The notes under the pieces were generated by a model that had not been told where the DNA came from, ran no database searches, and worked only from the letters and a program-made list of their open reading frames with translations. The translations under genes were made by a program, and so were the position numbers. A DNA stretch of 64,000 bases from Nostoc edaphicum CCNP1411 (GTDB taxonomy: Bacteria > Cyanobacteriota > Cyanobacteriia > Cyanobacteriales > Nostocaceae), in the NCBI RefSeq assembly GCF_014023275.1, contig NZ_CP054698.1, positions 434,001-498,000 of the forward strand. The letters are read 5' to 3'. Shown here piece after piece: positions 1-8,838 of this stretch. Positions within the stretch are counted from its first letter, which is position 1; each line of letters begins with the position of its first letter.

Positions 1-1357
1 GAATTGCTTGGTCATATTGGTTCAAATTACTGAAAGCTTCACCCTTAGCATTCCAGATTTCTGAGTTGTTATTATTTAATTGTAAAGCTTTGTCAAAAGA
101 GGCGATCGCTTCTTGATATCGCTGTAAGCTTCCCAACACAAACCCCCGTCCGCTCCAAGCTTCAAAATAATCTGGACGAATTTGAATTGCTTTATCATAC
201 GCCGCTAATGCTTCTTTGTATTTTTTTAATTTATACAGCGTTTTACCTTGACCATTCCAGGCTTGAGCATGATTTGGTCGAATATTAACAGCTTTTTCAT
301 ATACTGCTAGCGCGTCTTGATAGCGTTGCAAATCAAAAAGGGTATTTCCTTGTTTAGATAATTCTATGGCATTATTTGAATTAATGTGATTCCAAATCAA
401 TATTGATGCTATTCCGCTAACCCCAACGAAAAATATCGCTAGTAAAACTTTACCCAAAATGCCTTTTTTCGGTTGAGGTTTGTTTATATTTTTTGGTGGA
501 GAAATAGGATTTAAAGCTATTGTCGGTGCGGGTGGTTGCGTTAACTCTTTCAGCGCTTTTAACGCCATCGTTGCCGAAGGATAGCGTTGCCGAAAGTCGT
601 AGCAAACCATTTTATCTAAGAGTTGAGCAAATTCTGGCGTTACCGTGGCTTGATTATGCCAGATAATTTCATTAGTCTCAGCATCTTTTACTATTTCCTC
701 TGGTGATAATCCTGTGAGAGCTTGAATAGCAATTATTCCCACAGCATAAATATCACTGCTTAATTTTGGCGTACCATGAGCTTGTTCTCCAGGAATATAT
801 CCAGGCGTACCTATAGCAACAGTAGCTTGTGTTTGACCTTGGGGAGTAATCACTTGAGTCGCAATTTGTTTAACTGCACCAAAATCAATTAAAATCAATT
901 TGCCATCTGGTTGGCGTCTGAGAATATTTCGAGGGTTGACATCACGGTGAATTACATTCTGTTGATGGACAAATTCTAAGATTGCCAAAAGTTCTTCTAA
1001 AAGTGAAATTACTTGCTCTTGACTTAAGGTTTTGCCTGGTGTTATTTCTTGACTCAGGTCATCACCTTCGATCAATTCTTGTACAAGATAGAATTCGGCA
1101 TTCTCCTCAAAATAAGCTAAAAGTTGGGGGATGCGATCGTGAGTTCCTAATTTATACAGAACTTGTGCTTCCGTATCAAATAAACGCCTAGCTGTCTCCA
1201 AAGTTACTGGATCGCTTGCCTGGGGTTTGAGTTTTTTTACGACACATGGAGGTGAACCAGGTAATTGGGTATCACAAGCCACAAAAGTTTCACCAAAACC
1301 CCCACCTCCCAAGTTCCTAATAATTTGGTATCTTCCTACAAGTGTGTTTCCCAGCAT
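1..1357 (-). CDS. Hanks-type Ser/Thr protein kinase with C-terminal TPRs (3' end outside window)
   Basis: Reads from ATG at 1357 leftwards off the window edge, about 452 codons visible. The N-terminal kinase domain has a glycine-rich loop (GGGGFGET), the ATP lysine in VVKK, the catalytic loop HRDVNPRN and DFG. Then comes a proline-rich linker, one membrane helix (about GILGKVLLAIFFVGVSGIA) and TPR units such as RYQDALAVYEKAVNIRPNHA repeated at least three times. This predicts a membrane-anchored kinase with a TPR sensor or scaffold outside. Oddity: the usual lysine of HRDxKPxN is Asn here, unlike the other two kinases in the window, so activity may be altered. The substrate is unknown. Divergent from the rhomboid-like gene. 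Confidence 0.9.
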   Translation of the reverse strand, partial: MLGNTLVGRYQIIRNLGGGGFGETFVACDTQLPGSPPCVVKKLKPQASDPVTLETARRLFDTEAQVLYKLGTHDRIPQLLAYFEENAEFYLVQELIEGDDLSQEITPGKTLSQEQVISLLEELLAILEFVHQQNVIHRDVNPRNILRRQPDGKLILIDFGAVKQIATQVITPQGQTQATVAIGTPGYIPGEQAHGTPKLSSDIYAVGIIAIQALTGLSPEEIVKDAETNEIIWHNQATVTPEFAQLLDKMVCYDFRQRYPSATMALKALKELTQPPAPTIALNPISPPKNINKPQPKKGILGKVLLAIFFVGVSGIASILIWNHINSNNAIELSKQGNTLFDLQRYQDALAVYEKAVNIRPNHAQAWNGQGKTLYKLKKYKEALAAYDKAIQIRPDYFEAWSGRGFVLGSLQRYQEAIASFDKALQLNNNNSEIWNAKGEAFSNLNQYDQAI

Positions 1358-1421
1358 CTCGTTTGCCTACTTAAGTGCGATGCGATCTGATTTCAATCTT
1401 GCCACAGGTTAAGGAGTGGAG

Positions 1422-1530
1422 AGATGAAGAAGATGAAGAAGATGAGGAAGAAGGAGAAGAATAGGAAGAAAAACTATTGATTATTCTCCCATGCCCCATG
1501 CCCCATGCCCAATGCCCCATGCTCAATGAC
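1422..1530. repeat. Purine-rich tract plus CCCCATG heptamer repeats in the divergent intergenic region
   Basis: A GAAGAT/GAAGAA purine-rich run (about 1422-1472) is followed by degenerate tandem CCCATGC-type heptamers (about 1488-1530). Such short tandemly repeated heptamers are common in Nostoc genomes and recur through this window. They lie between the kinase and rhomboid-like genes, directly in front of the latter's ATG. Confidence 0.7.
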
Positions 1531-1538
1531 AAATCTAT

Positions 1539-2237
1539 ATGATTCCTATTAGTGATAATATTCGTTGTCGAAGTAAGCCGATTATTAATTACTGGTTGAT
1601 TGGCATTAACCTGGCTGTATTTTTATGGGAACTTAAACTAGAATTTAGTGGTCAACTAGGTTATTTCATCAATAGTTGGGGTGTGATTCCTGCCCAGATT
1701 AGTGGAGCAGTTACAAATGCTCTCTTTTTCAACTCTGCTGCTTGGATAATTGTAATTTGGCGATTATTTTCACTACTTTTTGGAATATTTTTGCACGGCA
1801 GTTTTAGCCAAATATTGGGAAATCTACTATTTTTGTGGGTGTTTGGCAAGACTGTCGAGAATATTCTGGGACATAGACGCTATCTCGGATTCTATCTGGC
1901 TGCTGGTGTGATGATAGGGGTATTGCAAATACTAGCTGAACCGAATTTGACAGTACCATTGATTGGGGCAAATGGTGCGATCGCAGCTATTTTAGGGGCA
2001 TACATTATTAAGTTTCCTAAAGCTAAAATTGACACAGTTTTGCCGCTAATAATCTTGTATATCCCCATCGAACTGCCAGCATTTTTCTATATATTTTGGT
2101 GGTTTGTGCAGCAATTATTTTATGGTATAGGTAGTTTAAATATTCCTCCTGTCGGCGTAAATCAATCGGGTGTTGTTTTTTTAGGGCAGGTTGTGGGATT
2201 ATTAATTGGTGCGGCTTTCATGCGATTGAAACGATAA
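1539..2237 (+). CDS. Rhomboid-family membrane protein lacking catalytic Ser and His (predicted pseudoprotease)
   Basis: 232 residues with about six hydrophobic segments and clear rhomboid landmarks: FLHGSFSQILGN followed by LWVFGKTVE, the GxxG/GAY loop (GANGAIAAILGAY) and a final glycine-rich helix. In active rhomboids the loop reads GASG and the last helix carries AHxGG. Here the serine position is Asn145 (GANG) and the histidine position is Gln217 (LGQVVG). A second conserved His in the oxyanion-side helix is Gln91, while His86 and Asn95 are kept. So the fold seems intact but proteolysis should be lost. A binding or chaperone role, as in eukaryotic iRhoms, is inference. It could still be annotated as rhomboid protease by homology. 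Confidence 0.85.
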   Translation: MIPISDNIRCRSKPIINYWLIGINLAVFLWELKLEFSGQLGYFINSWGVIPAQISGAVTNALFFNSAAWIIVIWRLFSLLFGIFLHGSFSQILGNLLFLWVFGKTVENILGHRRYLGFYLAAGVMIGVLQILAEPNLTVPLIGANGAIAAILGAYIIKFPKAKIDTVLPLIILYIPIELPAFFYIFWWFVQQLFYGIGSLNIPPVGVNQSGVVFLGQVVGLLIGAAFMRLKR

Positions 2238-2322
2238 ACTTTCTTTAGCTACTTAGAGGATGTTTTAAAAGTTTTCGACAATAGAATTCTGACTTCTGAA
2301 TTCTTCTTCAATGTAACTTATA

Positions 2323-2426
2323 TATAGCAATCCGAAATCATTCGTGAAAAATTAAATCCCCGACTTCTTCGAGAAGTCGGGGATCTGGACATCGCACATT
2401 TTCACAAGTCATTTAGGATTGCTATA
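2323..2426. repeat. MITE-like nested palindrome
   Basis: Outer arms of about 28 bp beginning TATAGCAATCC (2323) and ending GGATTGCTATA (2426) are inverted and imperfect. Inside is a perfect 11-bp stem CCCCGACTTCT / AGAAGTCGGGG with a 3-nt loop (2358-2382). It lies in the 384-bp gap between the rhomboid-like gene and the histidine kinase. No reading frame is visible. It looks like a non-autonomous mobile element or structured RNA unit. Confidence 0.75.
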
Positions 2427-2621
2427 TGTCTTTTGGCTGAAATACCTAAGCTACGTTTGCAGAAGAAAGCATATAGTTAATAGCTAGAATAATTGCTGTG
2501 GTAATATTTTGAATTTTGAATTTATGTGCCTTTTGATGGATTGCGTTCTTGAGCTAGAAAATACATACTTATTAGACTAGGGTATGCCTACTCTTCAAGG
2601 TAATGCTATTAAGTATAATCG

Positions 2622-5273
2622 GTGTACAAAATGCCAAATGTTGATAAAATTAACTTTCAAATCACTGATAATTTAACAGTTCTGCGGCAGCGAGTAGCAG
2701 AGTTAGAGCAATCAGAAATATTTTATCAACAAAGGCAAGCAGCACTTGAGGAGCAATTAAGAGAACTAAAAAGAAAGCTGCCATTAGAAGTAGAAGATTC
2801 CCATATTAAAGTTGTCGAGTGGCAGATTGAGAAGGATACATCCATATTTATAAATCTACCAATAGATGTGGCAGTAATTTTACAACAACTCCAACAAGAA
2901 ATTGTGGAGCGACAGCAAGTAGAAGTAGTTCTTAGGGAGAGTGAAGAACGGTTGAGGCTAGCTCTAGATGCTTCTCAAATGGGATTGTGGGATTGGAATA
3001 TTGTTACCAATCAAGTAATTTGGTCGGAAAATCATGAAGTGCTTTTTGGTCTGCTTCCCGGAAGTTTTGACGGTAGTTATGAAGGCTTTTTGAAGTGCGT
3101 TCATCCTGAAGATAAGCCATTTGTCATACAAGCGATCGCTCACACTTTGGCAACCCAAACTGATTACAACGATGAATTTCGGATAGTTCGCTCAGACCAA
3201 AGTACACCTTGGATTTCTGCCAAGGGAAAATTTATCTATGACGATCAGGGACAAGCGGTGCGAATGATCGGCGTTTGTATGGAAACTACTGTATGCAAGC
3301 AAGCTGAAGAAAGTACTCGTGAACTAACTACCCAAGTTCAAGAACAGGCAAATATTTTAAATGCCATTCTCACCGCTTCAGTGGATCACATCTACATCTT
3401 TGATCGCCAAGGTTGCTATCAGTATGTCAGTAGTGATGGAGCTACTGTATTAGGTTTAAAACCCCAGGATATTGTCGGAAAAACTTTGCCAGAATTGGAT
3501 TTACCCGCAGACCTGATAACGCAAGTAGATAATCAACGACAAGCTGTAATGAAAACTGGGCAGCCGTTTAAAGATGAATGTAAATATGTTACTGCTGATG
3601 GGGTGCATTATTATGAATATATCCTCACACCATTACGCAATGTTGATCAAACTATTGAAGGCGTAATCACTGTTTCTCGCGATATTACCGAACACAAACG
3701 GGCAGAAAAATCATTACGCGAAAGTGAAGCACGATTTCGGCGTTTGTTTGAATCTAATTTGATTGGGGTCGCTTTTTGGAATGTCGATGGCTTGGTTCTG
3801 GATGCCAATGATGCCTTTCTCCAACTAGCTGGCTTCACTCGTGATGAGTTTGCCACTTTAGATAGAATTAATTGGAGAGAACTTACTCCTGGCGAGTATC
3901 AGGATTTAGACGATCGCGCCCTTTTGGAAGTGCAAACCACTGGAGTTTCCAAAATTTACGAAAAAGAGTATATCCACCGCAACGGAAAGCGAGTACCAAT
4001 TGTTTTGGGGATGGCCTTGCTGAATGACTCCCAAGAACATGGTGTTGCTTTTGTCTTGGACATTACCGATCGCAAATTGGCTGAAAAAGAATGCGATCGC
4101 CTACTAGAATGCGAAAGGACAGCACGTAAACAAGCGGAAATTGCCAACAAAATTAAAGATGAGTTTCTAGCGGTTCTCTCCCATGAACTGCGAACCCCAC
4201 TCAATCCCATTCTGGGATGGTCGAAAATGCTGCGGACTCGCAAGTTTGATGAAAAAACTACCAACCACGCTTTAGAAACCATTGAACGCAGCGCCAAGTT
4301 ACAAACCCAGCTAATTGAAGATTTGTTGGATGTGTCTCGCATCCTCCAAGGAAAATTAAACTTGAATATCTGTCCAGTAAACTTGGTAATGGTAGTTGAA
4401 GCAGCACTAGAAACAGTAAAACTAGCAGCAGAAGCCAAGTCAATTCAAATTCAGACCATATTTGATGCCAATTTGGGACAAGTTATGGGCGACCCAAATC
4501 GACTTCAACAAGTTGTGTGGAATCTACTTTCCAATGCGGTAAAATTTACACCAACAGGAGGACGGGTAGAAATTCGACTCATGGAAACTGCTAACCAGGT
4601 TCAAATTCAGGTCAGCGATACAGGTAAGGGAATTAGCCCAGACTTTTTGCCTTATGTGTTCGATTACTTTCGTCAATCTGATGGCACTACGACACGGACA
4701 TTTGGTGGACTAGGTTTAGGATTAGCGATCGTGCGTAAGGTTGTAGAAATGCATGGGGGAAAAGTTCAAGCCGAAAGTTCTGGAGAAGAATCGGGTGCAA
4801 CTTTCACTGTTGATCTACCGCTTTTAGTCAGAAATGAACAGGTTTGGCGTGAGGAAAATCAGTCTTTAGATTGTCAGCCGGAATCCTCGCTTCTTTCAAA
4901 CACTCAAGTTCTGGTTGTGGATGATGAACCAGATATCCGCGATTTAGTCACCTTCATTTTGCAAGACTACGGTGTAGAAGTAACCGCCGTAGCATCAGCA
5001 CAGGAAGCACTACAAGCGCTTTCTGAGTCGATCCCAGATGTTTTAATTAGTGATATTGGAATGCCAAAGACAGACGGTTATATGCTGATGCGTGAAGTGC
5101 GATCGCGATCGCCCCAACAAGGAGGAAGCGTACCAGCGATCGCTCTGACAGCTTATGCGGGGGAAATGAATCAGCAGCAAGCATTAGCAGCAGGATTTCA
5201 AATGCATATTTCTAAACCAGTAGATCCAGATGTATTGGTAAAGGCGATCGCTGATTTGATTAATCCAAGCTAA
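2622..5273 (+). CDS. Hybrid sensor histidine kinase with PAS domains and receiver
   Basis: 883 residues, soluble. Order: N-terminal coiled coil (about 20-105), PAS with PAC (about 107-225, LRLALDASQMGLWDWN), second PAS (about 237-355, starting near AILTASVDHIYIFD), third PAS (about 365-485), HisKA with phospho-acceptor His521 (SHELRTPLNP), HATPase with N box (NLLSNAVKF), G1 DTGKGIS and G2 GLGLGLAIV, then a REC domain with phospho-acceptor Asp811 (ISDIGMP) and the conserved Lys in SKPVD. No membrane segment or chromophore cysteine is evident, so the signal is cytosolic and unknown. The first possible start is GTG at 2622; ATG at 2631 is an alternative. No partner regulator is adjacent. Confidence 0.93.
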   Translation: MYKMPNVDKINFQITDNLTVLRQRVAELEQSEIFYQQRQAALEEQLRELKRKLPLEVEDSHIKVVEWQIEKDTSIFINLPIDVAVILQQLQQEIVERQQVEVVLRESEERLRLALDASQMGLWDWNIVTNQVIWSENHEVLFGLLPGSFDGSYEGFLKCVHPEDKPFVIQAIAHTLATQTDYNDEFRIVRSDQSTPWISAKGKFIYDDQGQAVRMIGVCMETTVCKQAEESTRELTTQVQEQANILNAILTASVDHIYIFDRQGCYQYVSSDGATVLGLKPQDIVGKTLPELDLPADLITQVDNQRQAVMKTGQPFKDECKYVTADGVHYYEYILTPLRNVDQTIEGVITVSRDITEHKRAEKSLRESEARFRRLFESNLIGVAFWNVDGLVLDANDAFLQLAGFTRDEFATLDRINWRELTPGEYQDLDDRALLEVQTTGVSKIYEKEYIHRNGKRVPIVLGMALLNDSQEHGVAFVLDITDRKLAEKECDRLLECERTARKQAEIANKIKDEFLAVLSHELRTPLNPILGWSKMLRTRKFDEKTTNHALETIERSAKLQTQLIEDLLDVSRILQGKLNLNICPVNLVMVVEAALETVKLAAEAKSIQIQTIFDANLGQVMGDPNRLQQVVWNLLSNAVKFTPTGGRVEIRLMETANQVQIQVSDTGKGISPDFLPYVFDYFRQSDGTTTRTFGGLGLGLAIVRKVVEMHGGKVQAESSGEESGATFTVDLPLLVRNEQVWREENQSLDCQPESSLLSNTQVLVVDDEPDIRDLVTFILQDYGVEVTAVASAQEALQALSESIPDVLISDIGMPKTDGYMLMREVRSRSPQQGGSVPAIALTAYAGEMNQQQALAAGFQMHISKPVDPDVLVKAIADLINPS

Positions 5274-5274
5274 T

Positions 5275-5315
5275 GCGTCTATAGGAGATAGCCTCTGGTG
5301 TCCTCCTATAGATGC
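5275..5315. terminator. Hairpin between convergent genes
   Basis: Stem GCGTCTATAGGAG (5275-5287) pairs with CTCCTATAGATGC (5303-5315) with one wobble position. It sits just after the histidine kinase stop, between two convergent genes, so a bidirectional transcription stop is likely. A strong U-run is lacking. Confidence 0.5.
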
Positions 5316-5354
5316 ATCTTTGGTTGATTCTGTCAACTACTCTGTGTCAATTAC

Positions 5355-5849
5355 CTAAACCATCTCAAACTCTAATTGATGACTCTTAAGAAAATCATGG
5401 GTGAAATGATCCACCATATTTGTATCAGCTAATTCCAAATTATAAAAATCCACAGCTTCATGGTCAAAATAGGGGCCAGCGTGCCAAGTACCCTCATGTA
5501 GCTTAATAAAACAATTCCCCGGAATCCGGAAAGCAGCCATCTCTTCTAATGTTGGTTCATTCACATCATTATCAGGAGGACAAACTGCAATTAACCAATC
5601 CTTCCCTTCCAAAGAACCCAGACATTGAGTGCATTGCAGATGGCGAGTAATTTTGTGAAACTTTCGCCCTCTCTTTTCCAACCGCATAATATAAAATCGT
5701 GGAATCCCGTTTTGCAGGTTTAATTGGGCATCTTCTCCATCGTAACTTTTGCCATCAAGACTTGCAAAAATCACCTGTCCATAACGCTGAAAGTTTTCAG
5801 AAGTCACCCATTCTAACTGCAATTGTTGCACTGTTTTTGATATGCTCAT
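5355..5849 (-). CDS. Ureidoglycolate lyase (AllA) family protein
   Basis: 164 residues, a compact cupin-type protein. Conserved family features include FQRYGQVI near the N-terminus, the middle segment HKITRHLQCTQCLGSLEGKDW and the signature KLHEGTWHAGP near residues 122-132, where the histidines would bind metal. AllA releases urea from ureidoglycolate in purine/allantoin breakdown. Cyanobacterial members are often isolated, as here, with no other allantoin genes nearby, so the true substrate is uncertain. Start ATG at 5849. Convergent with the histidine kinase. Confidence 0.8.
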   Translation of the reverse strand: MSISKTVQQLQLEWVTSENFQRYGQVIFASLDGKSYDGEDAQLNLQNGIPRFYIMRLEKRGRKFHKITRHLQCTQCLGSLEGKDWLIAVCPPDNDVNEPTLEEMAAFRIPGNCFIKLHEGTWHAGPYFDHEAVDFYNLELADTNMVDHFTHDFLKSHQLEFEMV

Positions 5850-5967
5850 ATCAAATCTTCGAGAGAGATTAGTTAGGTTTATTTTCCCCCAAAATGACTG
5901 AATTTTATACAGTCATGATGGTGAATTCCTGAGTTTAAATACCCTAAACTATCGTAAAAAAATAACC

Positions 5968-6987
5968 TTAGCTAGCTAGATAACTACGTACTTGTTCCTT
6001 TTGGCGTCGGAGGAGACTGAGAGCTTTTTGCTCTATCTGGCGCACCCGTTCTCGACTAATACCCATGCGATCGCCAATCTGTGCTAAAGAAAGTTCATAG
6101 CCATCAGTAAGACCAAAGCGCAAGGTTAATATTTCTCGCTGCTGGGGAGACAGCTTTGCTAACAAGTCTTGTAAGTCTTGATGCAGAGATTCTTCAACAG
6201 CATAGTCTTCGGGAGAAGGGCCATCATCCTCCAGTATGTCCTGCAATTCTGTATCCTGTTGTTCACCAACTCGCGCCTCTAAGGAGAAAGGTTGGCGGGC
6301 CAAGTACAAACACTCTCTAACTTGGCTGGGTGTCAAAGATAACGCGCTGGCAATTTCCGCAGTAGTGGGAACGCGGCCCAACTGTTGAGATAATTCTCGC
6401 TGCACCCGTTTAATTTTGTTCAGTTTCTCAAAGACGTGGATAGGTAAACGAATTGTCCGTCCTTGTTGAGCGATCGCTCGTGTAATTCCTTGACGAATCC
6501 ACCAGTAAGCGTAGGTTGAAAACTTATAACCAAGAGCGGGATCAAATTTATCCACTCCTCGCTCTAAACCTAAAGTACCTTCTTGAATTAAATCCATAAA
6601 TTCCAAGTTGCGGTGCTGGTATTTCTTCGCCACTGCTACCACTAACCGGAGATTAGCCTGAATCATTTTCTGCTTGGCTTGGTGTCCTTGACTTAGCTGT
6701 TGCTTTAACACCTCAACACTAGACTCCAACTGATCTGCCCATTCTTGCAGCGTTGGTTCGTGATTTAATTTCACAGCCAATTCTTCCTTAGCAGCTAATA
6801 AATTCATCATTTGCTGCACCTGTTGGGCAAAAATAACCTCTTGTTCGCGAGTCAACAAATCTACACGCCCGATCTCTTGCAGATAACTACGCACAATATC
6901 ATCTGTAACTCGAGGCTTTTTATCTGCGGCTAAACTTTTTTTCTTCGTTTTTTGAACTTCGGTAGGTGGAGATGTTAAGTTGCTCAT
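5968..6987 (-). CDS. Group 2 RNA polymerase sigma factor (sigma-70, SigB/C/D/E type)
   Basis: 339 residues. Region 1.2 (DDIVRSYLQEIGRVDLL), region 2 with core binding and -10 recognition (LRLVVAVAKKYQHRNLEFMD, then FSTYAYWWIRQGITRAI), region 3 (LPIHVFEKLNKIKR) and region 4 helix-turn-helix (LAQIGDRMGISRERVRQIEQ) are all present. The long region 1.1 and spacer of the primary SigA are absent, which marks a non-essential group 2 sigma factor, typically responding to nitrogen, light, carbon or stress. Start ATG at 6987 is preceded by a GAGGAG-type ribosome site. Which Nostoc sigma letter it is cannot be settled from the sequence alone. Confidence 0.93.
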   Translation of the reverse strand: MSNLTSPPTEVQKTKKKSLAADKKPRVTDDIVRSYLQEIGRVDLLTREQEVIFAQQVQQMMNLLAAKEELAVKLNHEPTLQEWADQLESSVEVLKQQLSQGHQAKQKMIQANLRLVVAVAKKYQHRNLEFMDLIQEGTLGLERGVDKFDPALGYKFSTYAYWWIRQGITRAIAQQGRTIRLPIHVFEKLNKIKRVQRELSQQLGRVPTTAEIASALSLTPSQVRECLYLARQPFSLEARVGEQQDTELQDILEDDGPSPEDYAVEESLHQDLQDLLAKLSPQQREILTLRFGLTDGYELSLAQIGDRMGISRERVRQIEQKALSLLRRQKEQVRSYLAS

Positions 6988-8093
6988 GGTTATTTGCTCC
7001 TCTGTAACCTCATCAATTTATTGGTATCAAGTCTAGATATTCAGACCCATAGTCATTTCACACTGCTAATCAATGCAATTGGCAATACTGATGAATTTAG
7101 GTCTTATGATACATTACAAGTTAATTGTTGGAGATAATAAACCCAAAATCAACCCACCCTTTAATACTAACATCATCACCAGTCACAAATCAATTACCTA
7201 AAGTATTATCAGCATATAATTTGAAGTAATTACACTCCTTTTTTCTGGATTTTTGCATATTTTCAAACACGAATTATGTTTAGTCTAATTATCCAATGCA
7301 TTTACTGGAAACAATAACAAGCTTACCAAGCAACAATTTTATTACCTAAGAGATAAATTATTAACAGCAACTATCCAAATAAATCAGAATTATTAAACAA
7401 CAAAAATATTATTTATTTAAATATTAATAGTCTGGTCAGAATTTGTCTCTGTAAATCTTATCAGATATCCATTTTTTACCTCCATTTTTTACCTCTATTT
7501 TTTTACGAGATAATCCAATCATCATGAAGCTGAGTACATAGCAGGCGATTGTTAAACACAAAACAAAGCCCCTCTCCTGCTCAAGCACAGCTTTCTTTAG
7601 CAGTTTGGTCAAATACTTGTCATTTGGGCTTTAAGATAACAAAGACGCAGATATCTGTGACAATTGCACTTGTGTCATACTGCACGCAGATATCTGCATT
7701 AGATGCGGTATTATCAATTTGATTGCTTTTGGAAACATTTTATAGACTAAAAGTAGTAACAGTGGTCACATTAACACCAAGGATAATACTTGGCAAGACA
7801 CCAACACCCGCGATCGCCACTAATATCCTGTTGAAGCGAAAAGATTTTTGTTTAGGGATGGGTAGCTGATTGTTGTACAGCACAACTTGAACAGCAAGAT
7901 TACCCACTTTTGGAGAAGTCGTAAATAATCTGAGACTTGTAACAAAGCAACATCTCACAGTTTTCTCGCTTACTCGTTCTCACCTTAAGTTGACACAAAA
8001 GCACAGTTATGCATCAATACAGATGATTGACTTATCGCAAAGATTTTTGGAAAAATGGCACTATATTAAGGTCTTAATCTAACTCTTCACCCA
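6988..8093. other. Long AT-rich intergenic region
   Basis: About 1.1 kb upstream of the sigma factor gene, strongly AT-rich. Apart from short direct repeats (cagatatctg near 7651-7700) I see no convincing gene. A 72-codon frame at 7740-7958 lacks any recognisable feature. The part next to 6988 must hold the sigma factor promoter. Confidence 0.5.
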
Positions 8094-8373
8094 TCATTGA
8101 ATCTGTTTAAGTGCGTCAGCCTCAGCATGGTTTTTTCCCGGTGCCCGCGTGTATCCTTGAGCTACTACCTTTTGGGCATCTATGATTACACAGACTACTG
8201 GTGGGTTCGGCAAACATTCCGGCAAAGCTTTTCTGCTTTGAGCTAAAGCAGCTAGTACCGCAAGGCGGAATTAAAAATTAAAAATTAAAAATGAATACAG
8301 CGTAAGGGTTTTGTTGATTGGGAATGGGTGGTTTATTTCCGCCGTGCTGTACTAGCATAAATATTTCATCCAT
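8094..8373 (-). pseudogene. RibD-like deaminase fragment interrupted by a MITE
   Basis: Reading leftwards from ATG at 8373 gives MDEIFM, then the MITE 8256-8351, then a continuous frame ALAQSRKALPECLPNPP followed by VVCVIIDAQKVVAQGYTRAP and GKNHAEADALKQIQ to TGA at 8096-8094. This matches the N-terminus of RibD-type zinc deaminases (PNPxVGxVIV, then HAE zinc ligand and catalytic Glu). Removing the element plus one CTAG copy restores one frame of 59 codons. The PCxxxGxTPPC zinc site and everything after are missing, so the gene was also truncated at its 3' end. Not functional. Confidence 0.75.
8252..8355. mobile_element. MITE copy 1 (96 bp, CTAG target duplication)
   Basis: Element 8256-8351 has terminal inverted repeats TACCGCAAGGCGGAA / TTCCGCCGTGCTGTA (13 of 15 match) and is flanked by CTAG on both sides (8252-8255, 8352-8355). 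The centre carries about three AAAAATT heptamers. A near-identical 110-bp copy lies at 51996-52105, longer by two heptamers. It has no coding capacity, so it must be moved by a transposase elsewhere; a YTAR-type 4-bp target suggests an IS5-family enzyme (inference). Confidence 0.85.
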
Positions 8374-8445
8374 ATTTGAGCGTAAATTATCTAGATAAAT
8401 TACACTACCGAGAATTAGTTATCTATTGTTAAAAAAGTTCCTATA

Positions 8446-8838
8446 TTAAAATTGAGTAACTGTCACCCTAAGACCAGAATCCAGCTTAGGAACCTTGAAA
8501 TACTCAATTGGCTCAGTACTTTGAGAACTTTCGGTATTTGCTGGCTTCTGACATTGCTTAAAGAAAGACTCTGGGTTATTGATGAACTCAATCGGGTTAA
8601 TCTTTGGGCATCCTGGCTCTTGCACTAGCGAAATTGATTCAGTAGTTTGTTTGGGATTATTAGTCTGTCCGATAAAATTACTCCATGTAGCGTTAATCGT
8701 GGCTGGTTCTGTCAATAAAACTCCAGCCTGATTGCGATCATCTGTTGTCATGGGAACATTCTCTTGGTTAGCATAGGCACTCTGGGAGAGAGCAAGTGCG
8801 CTAATCACAACGACTAAGATAATAGAAGAGGATTTCAT
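8446..8838 (-). CDS. Small secreted hypothetical protein
   Basis: 130 residues with a clear Sec signal peptide: basic start MKSS, hydrophobic core IILVVVISALALSQS and a likely cut after AYA (about residue 23). The mature part is polar, rich in Asn, Gln, Pro and Glu, with two cysteines (GCPKINP and KQC) that could form a disulfide. I recognise no family. Start ATG at 8838 has a GAGAG-type ribosome site. Function unknown; location periplasmic or extracellular. Confidence 0.65.
   Translation of the reverse strand: MKSSSIILVVVISALALSQSAYANQENVPMTTDDRNQAGVLLTEPATINATWSNFIGQTNNPKQTTESISLVQEPGCPKINPIEFINNPESFFKQCQKPANTESSQSTEPIEYFKVPKLDSGLRVTVTQF

Noticed and set aside
3956-4438. 160-codon antisense frame inside the histidine kinase
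   Set aside because: Shadow of the conserved HisKA/HATPase coding sequence on the other strand.
7740-7958. 72-codon minus-strand frame in the gap upstream of the sigma factor gene
   Set aside because: No ribosome site, no recognisable motif, and composition like the surrounding spacer.
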